From the NCBI GenBank assembly GCA_002368865.1, contig DFDT01000196.1:1-7316 (forward strand): a stretch of DNA of 7,316 nucleotides, read 5' to 3'. The translations under genes and the position numbers were made by a program. The notes beneath the pieces are model-generated. The model did no database searches and was not told the DNA's origin. It saw only the letters and a program-made list of their open reading frames with translations. This document shows positions 1 through 5,679 of this stretch, piece by piece (within the stretch, counting starts at the first letter, position 1; each line of letters begins with the position of its first letter). This stretch comes from Lachnospiraceae bacterium UBA3821 (GTDB lineage Bacteria > Bacillota > Clostridia > Lachnospirales > Lachnospiraceae).

Positions 1-1748
1 ATCAGCTTCTCCGCATAGGTCACATTGTAGTTCTCCACCATCACAACTTTCATATAAGGACTCACGTCCGGATCGTTGTTCACGATCTCAGACAGCACCA
101 AAAGCAGATGTATGATATCCTGCGCGATCACATATGCAGGCGCAGCCTTTGCACCGAACAGGAATGTCAACGGTCTCACCGGCTTCTTTCCGCCCTTGAT
201 CTCCAGATACTTGTGAATGATGTAAAGTGCGTTCATCTGCTGTCTCTTGTACTCATGCAGACGCTTGATCTGAATGTCAAAAATAGAATCCACATTCAGC
301 TCCACACCTTCATTCTCCTTGATATAAGCGGCAAGTTCCACCTTCTTCTCATGCTTAATCTGGGCCAGTTTGTCGAGCACTGCCTGATCGTCCTTCTTTT
401 CCAGCAATTTCTCCAGCTCATCCGCATTCTTCTTGTAACCGTCCCCGATGGTCTCGGTCAGGAAAGCCGCCAGCTCTCTGTTACAGGACAGAAGCCACCG
501 TCTGAAAGTGATGCCGTTGGTCTTGTTGTTGAATTTTTCCGGGTACAGCTTGTAAAAATGATTCAGCTCCGTATCCTTCAGAATCTCCGTGTGGATCGCC
601 GCCACACCGTTTACGCTGTAGCCATAATGGATATCGATATGCGCCATATGCACGGTCTTGTTCTTGTCGATGATCTGCACCTTGGCATCCTTGTATTTTG
701 CCTTCACCCGCTGATCCAGCTCCTTGATGATGGGCACAAGCTGCGGTACCACTTCCTCCAGGTACGCAAGCGGCCACTTCTCCAGCGCCTCCGCCAGGAT
801 CGTATGATTTGTATAAGCACAGGTCTTGCTCACTACATCTATCGCTTCATCCATGGTAAAGCCTTCCTGCTTGGTCAGGATCCGGATCAGCTCCGGGATC
901 ACCAGCGTGGGATGCGTATCATTGATCTGAATTGCCGCATACTCGTTCATCCTGTGCAGATCCTGCCCATTTGCCTTCATCTCTTTTAAGATCAGCTGCG
1001 CGCCGTTGCACACCATGAAATATTCCTGATAGATGCGCAGCAGATTGCCTGCCTCATCGGAATCATCCGGATACAGGAACAGCGTCAGGTTCTTGTCCAC
1101 CGCGGTCTTGTCAAAATTGATCCCTTTCTTCACCAGGCTCTCATCCACAGACTCCAGGTCAAACAGATGCAGCTTATTCACGCCGTTTTCATAACCAATG
1201 ACATCAATGTCATAAAGCACGGACGTCACCCTTTTATCGCCAAAGCATACCTCAAACCTGGTACCGGTCTTCTCCAGCCAGCACGTTTTCTCAATCCACT
1301 CGTTGCGCTCCGCGCGCTGCAGATGATCCTTAAACACCTGCTTGAACAGGCCGAAATGATAATTCAGACCAATGCCGTCACCGGGCAGTCCCAGGGTTGC
1401 AATGGAGTCCAGAAAGCACGCCGCCAGACGTCCCAGACCGCCGTTGCCCAAAGACGGTTCCGGCTCGATATTCTCAATCTCCGCCAGACTCTTGCCGTTG
1501 TTCGCAAGAATTTGATTTAACTCCTCATAGATTCCCAGATTGATCAGATTATTTGACAACAGTTTCCCGATCAGGAACTCCATGGAAATATAGTAAACCT
1601 TTTTCTGACCGGTGATGGCAGGCGCATTCTTGCTCTGCTCCTTCACCAGCTGCAAAATCGACGAATAAAGCTGCACATGGGTACATGCGCTGATGCTCTT
1701 GCCGTAAGTTCTTCCTGTGATCTCATTTAAATGCTGTTCTAGATTCAT
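1..1748 (-). CDS. glgP: Glycogen/maltodextrin (alpha-glucan) phosphorylase, C-terminus cut by window edge
   Basis: The enzyme removes glucose units from alpha-1,4-glucans by phosphorolysis, giving glucose-1-phosphate; it is cytoplasmic and PLP-dependent (GT35 family). The frame runs without a stop from ATG at 1748 to the window start, giving 582 residues. Visible GT35 landmarks are [13 protein letters not shown] (about 52-64), [19 protein letters not shown] (97-115), [22 protein letters not shown] (from 406) and [11 protein letters not shown] (493-503). Relatives are about 800-840 residues, so the last quarter, including the lysine that carries PLP, lies outside the window. ATG 1748 is the natural start: the typical N-terminus of clostridial phosphorylases follows directly, with a modest purine-rich site (GAAAGAG) upstream. 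A likely promoter lies at 1814-1842, so the gene is probably transcribed independently of the Rpn-like gene upstream. Substrate preference (glycogen or maltodextrin) cannot be read from this portion. The family call is very secure. Confidence 0.97.
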   Translation of the reverse strand, partial: MNLEQHLNEITGRTYGKSISACTHVQLYSSILQLVKEQSKNAPAITGQKKVYYISMEFLIGKLLSNNLINLGIYEELNQILANNGKSLAEIENIEPEPSLGNGGLGRLAACFLDSIATLGLPGDGIGLNYHFGLFKQVFKDHLQRAERNEWIEKTCWLEKTGTRFEVCFGDKRVTSVLYDIDVIGYENGVNKLHLFDLESVDESLVKKGINFDKTAVDKNLTLFLYPDDSDEAGNLLRIYQEYFMVCNGAQLILKEMKANGQDLHRMNEYAAIQINDTHPTLVIPELIRILTKQEGFTMDEAIDVVSKTCAYTNHTILAEALEKWPLAYLEEVVPQLVPIIKELDQRVKAKYKDAKVQIIDKNKTVHMAHIDIHYGYSVNGVAAIHTEILKDTELNHFYKLYPEKFNNKTNGITFRRWLLSCNRELAAFLTETIGDGYKKNADELEKLLEKKDDQAVLDKLAQIKHEKKVELAAYIKENEGVELNVDSIFDIQIKRLHEYKRQQMNALYIIHKYLEIKGGKKPVRPLTFLFGAKAAPAYVIAQDIIHLLLVLSEIVNNDPDVSPYMKVVMVENYNVTYAEKL

Positions 1749-1813
1749 TGTCTTCACTCTTTCTTTTGTTGGTGTCAGAAGGCGTTGCCATCTGTTTATT
1801 TTTTAACACACTT

Positions 1814-1842
1814 ATCATACCATAAGAAAGAGCGCAATGCAA
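1814..1842 (-). promoter_or_regulatory. Probable sigma-A promoter of glgP (extended -10)
   Basis: On the minus strand, TTGCAT (1842-1837) is followed by a 17-nt spacer and TATGAT (1819-1814). The -10 is preceded by TGG, giving an extended -10 (TGGTATGAT) that can compensate for the weak -35. Transcription would start near 1807 and leave a leader of about 58 nt before the glgP ATG. The promoter lies in the 120-bp gap after the Rpn-like gene. Assigned by eye from consensus match and spacing only. Confidence 0.6.
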
Positions 1843-1868
1843 GCCAAAGTGGATTGGCCAGATTTCCC

Positions 1869-2657
1869 TTACTGTACCGCTTCCTTTGCGCGATTATAGT
1901 CTTCCTCCGTTATACTCAGTGCCTTACACGCAGTATTCAATGCCAGTCCCAGGTTTTGCATGACGCTCTCCACGCTGCTCACTACATTCCGCTGCCGTTC
2001 CTCCTGCACGCCTATCTGCACACCCTCCTGCCTTCCGTCCTCAATCATATCTTTTATTGCCTGGCACATATTGCTTCTCCCACCTTTCTCCTTGTGATAC
2101 TTCTCTCTGATTTCCTGTAACTCCTTTGAATGTCCCATGACGCTGATCATGTCGTAGGCATCCGTACTCAGATTCTCAAACTTTTCTTCATTGGCTTCCA
2201 AATACTCGCGCAGTCCGTCCTTATCCTCTGCTCTTTGCAGGAAACCGAACACTTCCCGCAGGTCTGTCCGGAAATTTTCATACTCCTCGTACCGCCGCAC
2301 TTCGATCAGATCTTTCCCCTTTGCATGTGCCTTCGCCGCCTGCCGCCATTGACTGTGATATCCCATGGCCTCCAGATTCATCATACGGACAGGCATGGCA
2401 TAGTGGATATCGGTCTGGTTCTCCAGTACCACGATCATGGCATGCATATCCTTCCCAACCTTCGTGACAACATCCGCCGTGACGGTCTGCACACTGCCTT
2501 GTCCCTGTGCCTCCCGGCGATTCAGCACACTCCGCAGCTCGTGGACCTCGTCCGGCTTTACCCGCTCCTCTCCATGATACACAAATCCGTTGAGCAGATC
2601 CGCCACCCGCGCCGGCTCCCGCAAAAATTCATTCGTACCAATGTCAATCTTTCCCAT
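1869..2657 (-). CDS. Rpn-family PD-(D/E)XK nuclease / putative transposase, internally shortened
   Basis: Rpn proteins are nuclease-like proteins, often annotated as recombination-promoting nuclease or putative transposase, and occur in many copies in Lachnospiraceae. ATG 2657 gives 262 residues. It is preferred over the adjacent ATG 2660 because AGGAGG (2670-2665) then sits 7 nt upstream instead of 4. The N-terminus (EFLREPARVADLLNGFVYHGE, 10-30) and the acidic core D62 ... E79-N-Q81 match the family's catalytic pattern, in which Q takes the place of the usual K. Directly after QWRQAAKAHAKGKDL (103-117) comes IEVRRYEEYENFRTDLREVFGFLQR (118-142). In relatives I remember, about 70 residues separate these blocks, including the 'VITLxxYxGxxxWDGP' region, so an in-frame deletion is likely. 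The tail (DGRQEGVQIGVQEE) is the usual EG-rich low-complexity end. Activity is doubtful. No terminal repeats typical of an insertion sequence were seen. Confidence 0.85.
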   Translation of the reverse strand: MGKIDIGTNEFLREPARVADLLNGFVYHGEERVKPDEVHELRSVLNRREAQGQGSVQTVTADVVTKVGKDMHAMIVVLENQTDIHYAMPVRMMNLEAMGYHSQWRQAAKAHAKGKDLIEVRRYEEYENFRTDLREVFGFLQRAEDKDGLREYLEANEEKFENLSTDAYDMISVMGHSKELQEIREKYHKEKGGRSNMCQAIKDMIEDGRQEGVQIGVQEERQRNVVSSVESVMQNLGLALNTACKALSITEEDYNRAKEAVQ

Positions 2658-2664
2658 CATACAT

Positions 2665-2670
2665 CCTCCT
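2665..2670 (-). promoter_or_regulatory. Strong ribosome binding site of the Rpn-like gene
   Basis: AGGAGG on the minus strand. It lies 4 nt before ATG 2660 and 7 nt before ATG 2657. The 7-nt spacing is closer to optimal, and initiation at 2657 gives the N-terminus MGKIDIG rather than MMGKIDIG. Confidence 0.75.
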
Positions 2671-2764
2671 GTTTCATCTTCTTAGATTTTTTTGTTACTG
2701 CACTCGGATGTATGTCAGTCTATTCGGAACCGCCACACCGACCATGCACCTTATCTTCTGAATA

Positions 2765-2794
2765 CACATAGGGGAAAAACGGCTGAACTGCCAA
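2765..2794 (-). promoter_or_regulatory. Weak candidate promoter of the Rpn-like gene
   Basis: On the minus strand, TTGGCA (2794-2789; five of six match the -35 consensus) is followed by an 18-nt spacer and TATGTG (2770-2765). Transcription would start about 100 nt upstream of the ATG. The -10 is poor, so this is only the best candidate seen. The rest of the 2658-2988 spacer is AT-rich and shows no open frame that looks like a gene. Confidence 0.3.
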
Positions 2795-2800
2795 AAGAAT

Positions 2801-2813
2801 GTGAATTATTCAC
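2801..2813. repeat. Short perfect inverted repeat in the divergent spacer
   Basis: GTGAA-TTA-TTCAC forms a 5-bp dyad with a 3-bp centre. It lies between the candidate Rpn-gene promoter and the tadA promoter. It could be a protein-binding dyad, but at this length chance is a real alternative. Confidence 0.3.
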
Positions 2814-2916
2814 TTCGTTGAATTTTTCCTTTGATTGATGATATTCTAATGCATTTGTCGAATGTTGTCAATCCTACAAATATAAAATTTACAATATTTA
2901 AAAGCGATAACATCTC

Positions 2917-2945
2917 TTGAATCTATATCTAGATTCTGTTATACT
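2917..2945 (+). promoter_or_regulatory. Strong sigma-A promoter of tadA
   Basis: TTGAAT (2917-2922), a 17-nt spacer and TATACT (2940-2945), with TG one base before the -10 (TGTTATACT, extended -10). The expected start is near 2952, giving a leader of about 37 nt before the ATG at 2989. Spacing is ideal and both hexamers are close to consensus. Confidence 0.75.
2919..2936. promoter_or_regulatory. Candidate operator: 7-bp inverted repeat across the tadA -35 and spacer
   Basis: GAATCTA (2919-2925), TATC, then TAGATTC (2930-2936) is a perfect 7-bp dyad with a 4-bp centre. It starts inside the -35 hexamer and ends 3 bp before the -10, so a bound protein would block RNA polymerase. No regulator is encoded next to it and I do not recognise the motif. 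Confidence 0.4.
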
Positions 2946-2988
2946 GCCCTCATAGTTGGTTCCTTTTCTATGCGGAGGTATAGGCACC

Positions 2989-3528
2989 ATGGCTGCCATC
3001 AAAAACATTCAGGAAAAATATATGAAAGAGGCACTGAAGCAGGCTGCGAAAGCCTACGCACTGGGCGAAGTCCCCATCGGCTGCGTGATCGTCCACGAAG
3101 GACGGATCATCGGCCGCGGCTATAACCGCCGCAATACCAACAAAAACACGCTGGCCCATGCGGAAATCACAGCCATCAACAAAGCCAGCAAAAAGATCGG
3201 CGACTGGCGGCTGGAGGACTGCACTTTATATGTGACGCTGGAACCCTGCCAGATGTGCGCCGGCGCCATCGTGCAGGCACGGATCCCGGAAGTTGTCATG
3301 GGCTGCATGAACCCCAAGGCAGGCTGCGCCGGATCGATCCTGAACATTCTGGACATGCCGGAATTCAACCATCAGGTGGCGGTGACCCGCGGCGTGCTGG
3401 AAGCCGAATGCAGTGAGATGCTGAAGACATTTTTTGTGGAACTGCGGGAACGGAACAAGATTGAAAAAGAGGCGAAAAGAGCAAAACCGGACGAAAACAG
3501 CGAAAGCGGCATCGGAGTTTCCCCTTGA
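2989..3528 (+). CDS. tadA: tRNA-specific adenosine deaminase TadA
   Basis: TadA converts adenosine 34 to inosine in the anticodon of tRNA-Arg(ACG), letting one tRNA read several CGN codons; it is normally essential. The protein has 179 residues. ATG 2989 is chosen because GGAGG (2974-2978) lies 10 nt upstream and the family N-terminus (YMKEALKQAAKAYALGEVPIG) follows; an in-frame TTG at 2956 would add 11 unrelated residues. The cytidine-deaminase-fold active site is intact: HAE at 57-59 (zinc ligand H57, proton shuttle E59) and PCQMC at 86-90 (zinc ligands C87 and C90), then the typical VVMGCMNPKAGCAGSILNIL. Residues after about 155 form a charged, probably flexible tail that makes it slightly longer than E. 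coli TadA. The stop codon lies inside the -35 box of the SRP RNA promoter. The tadA-SRP RNA order is conserved in Firmicutes. Confidence 0.97.
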   Translation: MAAIKNIQEKYMKEALKQAAKAYALGEVPIGCVIVHEGRIIGRGYNRRNTNKNTLAHAEITAINKASKKIGDWRLEDCTLYVTLEPCQMCAGAIVQARIPEVVMGCMNPKAGCAGSILNILDMPEFNHQVAVTRGVLEAECSEMLKTFFVELRERNKIEKEAKRAKPDENSESGIGVSP

Positions 3529-3553
3529 CAAAAACGCTTGAAAACGATACACT
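3525..3553 (+). promoter_or_regulatory. Promoter of the SRP RNA gene, overlapping the tadA stop
   Basis: Consensus TTGACA (3525-3530), a 17-nt spacer and TACACT (3548-3553). The expected start, about 7 nt downstream at 3560-3561, coincides with the first base of the closing helix of the SRP RNA. The tadA stop TGA (3526-3528) is part of the -35 hexamer. The perfect -35 and ideal spacing suit a highly expressed stable RNA. Confidence 0.85.
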
Positions 3554-3560
3554 TAAAAAG

Positions 3561-3725
3561 CCGTATGCGTCGGATCACCAGCTTTCGGTGATGAAATTCG
3601 GTCTCGCGCAATGGGTGCCTACGAACCGTGTCAGGTTGGGAACAAAGCAGCACTAAGTAGGAATTCTCATGTGCCGTGAGGCAACCGGGTGGAGTCGGAA
3701 GAAAGGACCGGCGTATGCGGTTTTT
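3561..3725 (+). ncRNA. ffs: Signal recognition particle RNA (4.5S/scRNA type)
   Basis: This is the RNA scaffold of the signal recognition particle, which binds Ffh and targets nascent membrane and secreted proteins to the translocon. The Ffh-binding tip is clear: GTCAGG (3630-3635), stem TTG/CAA (3636-3638 with 3643-3645), GGAA tetraloop (3639-3642) and AGCAGC (3646-3651). Below it, GTG/CAC and CCTAC/GTAGG (3618-3622 with 3657-3661) continue the long helix 5, which can be followed down to ATTCGGT/ACCGGGT (3596-3602 with 3684-3690). A 13-bp helix closes the ends (3561-3573 with 3708-3720, some G-U pairs). A 5' hairpin, ATCACC/GGTGAT (3574-3579 with 3587-3592), lies between. At about 160 nt it is longer than E. 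coli 4.5S (about 114 nt) and shorter than B. subtilis scRNA (about 270 nt). Its position after tadA matches the usual Firmicutes order. Confidence 0.93.
3708..3725 (+). terminator. ffs: Probable 3' end / terminator of the SRP RNA
   Basis: The 3' arm of the closing helix (3708-3720, GC-rich) is followed directly by five T residues (3721-3725), as in an intrinsic terminator. The pairing partner is the distant 5' end of the same RNA, and the local hairpin ACCG...CGGT is weak, so termination may be partial. Read-through could supply the radical SAM gene, which starts 36 nt further on. Confidence 0.45.
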
Positions 3726-3760
3726 GTATACTTGAATTTGTGAATCGAGGGAGACGTTTT

Positions 3761-4678
3761 ATGTCAGATCATTTGATTTCCGAATTACTGCGCGACTGCA
3801 CCCTCTGCCCCAGACAATGCCATGCCGACCGGCTGGCAGGGCAGACCGGCTATTGCGGTCAGACCGCTGCCATCAAAGCAGCCCGGGCTGCACTTCACTT
3901 CTGGGAGGAACCTTGCATTTCCGGCACCCAGGGGTCCGGCACGGTATTTTTCTCCGGCTGCAATCTAAGATGCGTCTTCTGTCAGAACTACAATATTGCA
4001 AACGGCAACGCAGGACAGGAGATCTCACAGGAACGCCTCACTGCCATATTCCTGGAATTGCAGGCGCAGGGCGCCCACAATATCAATCTGGTAACGCCCT
4101 CTCACGATATCCCACAGATTGTCTGTGCGTTGCAGAACGCAAAAAAACAGGGACTTGACATCCCTGTCGTTTATAATACCGGTGGATATGAGGAAGTATC
4201 CTCCCTGAAACTCTTGGACGGTCTGGTGGACATTTATCTGCCCGACCTGAAATATGTTTCCTCCGAGCTGAGCGCCCGCTTTTCCCACGCGCCGGATTAT
4301 TTCGAAAAAGCTTCCGAAGCGCTGGCGGAAATGTTCCGCCAGGTGGGTACCCCGGTCTTTGCTAAGCCCTGCCGCCTCTTAAAGCGCGGCATGATCGTGC
4401 GGCATCTGGTCCTGCCCGGTCAGACCAAAGATTCCAAAAAGGTTCTCCGCTTCCTGCATGAGACATACGGCGACAATATTTATGTAAGCATCCTGAATCA
4501 ATATACTCCGCTTCCGCATGTGACAGATGTGTCGGAACTCAACCGCCGCGTCACGAACGAGGAATATGACCGGGTTCTGCGCTTTGCGGAACGCCTTGGC
4601 ATCCGCAACGGTTTTATCCAGGAAGGCGAGGCCGCAGCCGAAAGTTTTATTCCGGAATTCGACTGCCGCGGACTGTGA
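3761..4678 (+). CDS. PflX-type radical SAM protein (COG1313, pyruvate formate-lyase-activase-like)
   Basis: This is a radical SAM enzyme of the PflX group, related to glycyl-radical activating enzymes but of unknown substrate. ATG 3761 gives 305 residues, with GAGGGAG (3747-3753) 7 nt upstream. The frame stays open back to 3689, but that part lies in the SRP RNA and is unlikely to be translated. The N-terminus has a cysteine cluster, C13-x2-C16-x3-C20...C32 (CTLCPRQCHADRLAGQTGYCG), then LHFWEEPCISGTQGSGTVFFSG and the 4Fe-4S motif C67-x3-C71-x2-C74 (CNLRCVFCQNY). NLVTPSHDIPQI, VVYNTGGYE, DIYLPDLKY and SILNQYTPLP follow as expected of the group. All core residues appear intact. No glycyl-radical enzyme or other obvious partner is in the window. 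A TATACT at 3727-3732 could be a -10, but I see no good -35, so it may depend on read-through. The family is secure; the substrate is unknown. Confidence 0.9.
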   Translation: MSDHLISELLRDCTLCPRQCHADRLAGQTGYCGQTAAIKAARAALHFWEEPCISGTQGSGTVFFSGCNLRCVFCQNYNIANGNAGQEISQERLTAIFLELQAQGAHNINLVTPSHDIPQIVCALQNAKKQGLDIPVVYNTGGYEEVSSLKLLDGLVDIYLPDLKYVSSELSARFSHAPDYFEKASEALAEMFRQVGTPVFAKPCRLLKRGMIVRHLVLPGQTKDSKKVLRFLHETYGDNIYVSILNQYTPLPHVTDVSELNRRVTNEEYDRVLRFAERLGIRNGFIQEGEAAAESFIPEFDCRGL

Positions 4679-4696
4679 GCATCTTCGCCCCGTCAT

Positions 4697-5620
4697 TTAT
4701 AACTCCACCGGGATCAGATAATATCCGAAATCCCCTTCCTTCGCAGGTTCCTTTGCGCATTCAAAGCTCTCAAATCCAAACATGATTGCGGATTTCCTGT
4801 CCCGCTCATAGAGATTTCCCGGCACGCCGATATAATACTTTGCCTGTCCCCGGTTTCCGCCGCGCATCAGGATCAGATGCCGGAAACTATAGTATCCGTG
4901 AAGCAAAAAGCTGTTGTTTACCAGCGGATAGGACTGCCGGTTCAACAGCACAAAATCCGACGGGCTCACTGACAAAAACTCTCTGTCATCCGAAAACGGA
5001 TGCACATGCGGATAGATCATCCAGAGCTGCTCCCACTTTGTTTCCTGGAAAACAGTTGTGCCGGGCTGTCCGGTTTTTCCCTGGGGATGTCCCTGTTGCT
5101 CCTTCGGATGTGTCTGCTGTATCGGATGTGTCTGTTGCATCGGATCCGCCTGCTCCGCCCCCGGCCCCTGAATCACCTCTCGAACTGTCTCTTCGTTTGC
5201 GCTCTCCCTGTTCTCCTGTATCACACTGCTGTTTCCCCCAAGCATGCCACCCGGATTTCTCCGCCAGAAACAGCGGATTTCTTTCCCGTCTGCAATCGGT
5301 ATTTTAATCCCCAGCAGCCGGTCATAGCTGATGCCTTGTCCACCCAGATCCTGGCTGTTTAGGCCTTCAAAATATGTCTTGATGCCGCCCTCTGCAATCT
5401 GCAGCTTACAAAGTTCCCGCTCCCCCTCCTCTCCGACCAGCAAAAAGGGCCTTGTAAAGCGGTCTTTCCGGTATAAACCATTTACCTGCAGACTGATATT
5501 ACACAGGTCATTGCGCCGTTCCAGCTTGATAAAACCGGCGCCCTGACACCTTTGTCCATTTTCATAGTAATCCAAATATCTGATTTTCCTGTCATATTGC
5601 ACATTCAGTCCGGCAAACAT
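4697..5620 (-). CDS. DUF6128-like protein of unknown function (Lachnospiraceae type)
   Basis: I cannot assign a function. ATG 5620 gives 307 residues; an in-frame GTG at 5638 lies inside the terminator hairpin and is less likely. The N-terminal part (1-120: MFAGLNVQYDRKIRYLDYYENGQRCQGAGF..., then FEGLNSQDLGGQGISYDRLLGIKIPI and EIRCFW) looks like a small beta-rich domain. Residues about 121-195 form a polar linker rich in Q, P, G and H with repeated QQTHP. The C-terminal domain (196-307) has W-EQLWMIYPHVHPFSDD, SDFVLL, VNNSFLLHGYYSFRHLIL, YYIGVPGNLYERDRKSAIMFGFESFE and GDFGYYLIPVEL. I remember this C-terminus from proteins labelled DUF6128; that label is from memory. No signal peptide or membrane segment is seen, so it is probably cytoplasmic. 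Its ribosome binding site, GGGGGGA (5634-5628), forms part of the terminator of the upstream cdaR-type gene. It converges with the radical SAM gene across 18 bp. Confidence 0.75.
   Translation of the reverse strand: MFAGLNVQYDRKIRYLDYYENGQRCQGAGFIKLERRNDLCNISLQVNGLYRKDRFTRPFLLVGEEGERELCKLQIAEGGIKTYFEGLNSQDLGGQGISYDRLLGIKIPIADGKEIRCFWRRNPGGMLGGNSSVIQENRESANEETVREVIQGPGAEQADPMQQTHPIQQTHPKEQQGHPQGKTGQPGTTVFQETKWEQLWMIYPHVHPFSDDREFLSVSPSDFVLLNRQSYPLVNNSFLLHGYYSFRHLILMRGGNRGQAKYYIGVPGNLYERDRKSAIMFGFESFECAKEPAKEGDFGYYLIPVEL
5104..5157. repeat. 18-bp tandem repeat in the linker of the DUF6128-like gene
   Basis: Two near-identical 18-bp units (5104-5121 and 5122-5139, differing at two positions) begin TCGGATGTGTCTG, followed by a third diverged unit (5140-5157). 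On the coding strand they encode MQQTHP and IQQTHP, with a related block KEQQGHP next to them. Slippage of an in-frame unit would change only the linker length. Confidence 0.75.
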
Positions 5621-5622
5621 AT

Positions 5623-5668
5623 AAAAATCCCCCCGCACACCCTATTTATAAATAGATATGCGGGAGGA
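5623..5668 (-). terminator. Intrinsic terminator after the CdaR-type gene, overlapping the next gene's ribosome binding site
   Basis: On the minus strand, TCCTCCCGCA (5668-5659) pairs over 10 bp (one G-U) with TGCGGGGGGA (5637-5628). The arms enclose the 14-bp palindrome CTATTTATAAATAG (5655-5642), and five T residues follow (5627-5623). It begins 11 nt after the CdaR-type stop codon. The 3' arm contains the G-run that serves as the ribosome binding site for ATG 5620, and the T-run ends 2 nt before that ATG. Confidence 0.75.
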
Positions 5669-5679
5669 ACTCATTTTAT

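Noticed and set aside
108..989. Long plus-strand open frame of 293 codons opposite glgP
   Set aside because: It lies entirely antisense to a well-conserved phosphorylase, has a hydrophobic, non-family composition, and shows no ribosome binding site. It is a shadow of glgP codon use.
1843..1859. GCCAA/TTGGC inverted repeat after the Rpn-like gene as a terminator
   Set aside because: The stem is only 5 bp and no T-run follows on the minus strand. It also overlaps the region just upstream of the glgP promoter.
1869..2657. A complete insertion sequence around the Rpn-like gene
   Set aside because: Despite the common 'transposase' label, I saw no terminal inverted repeats or target-site duplication in the flanks (1749-1868 and 2658-2760).
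2130..2771. Plus-strand open frame of 213 codons opposite the Rpn-like gene
   Set aside because: It is antisense to a recognisable Rpn protein with a strong ribosome binding site on the other strand. The product resembles no family I know.
2956..2988. TTG start at 2956 for tadA
   Set aside because: It would add 11 residues foreign to the family, and the GGAGG at 2974-2978 would lie inside the coding region. ATG 2989 fits the family and the ribosome binding site.
3689..3760. N-terminal extension of the radical SAM protein back to 3689
   Set aside because: This stretch encodes the 3' strand and terminator of the SRP RNA. ATG 3761 has its own ribosome binding site and the family N-terminus begins just after it.
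4786..5307. Plus-strand open frame of 173 codons with a proline/serine-rich product
   Set aside because: It is antisense to the DUF6128-like gene, and its composition comes from the low-complexity linker and repeat on the other strand.
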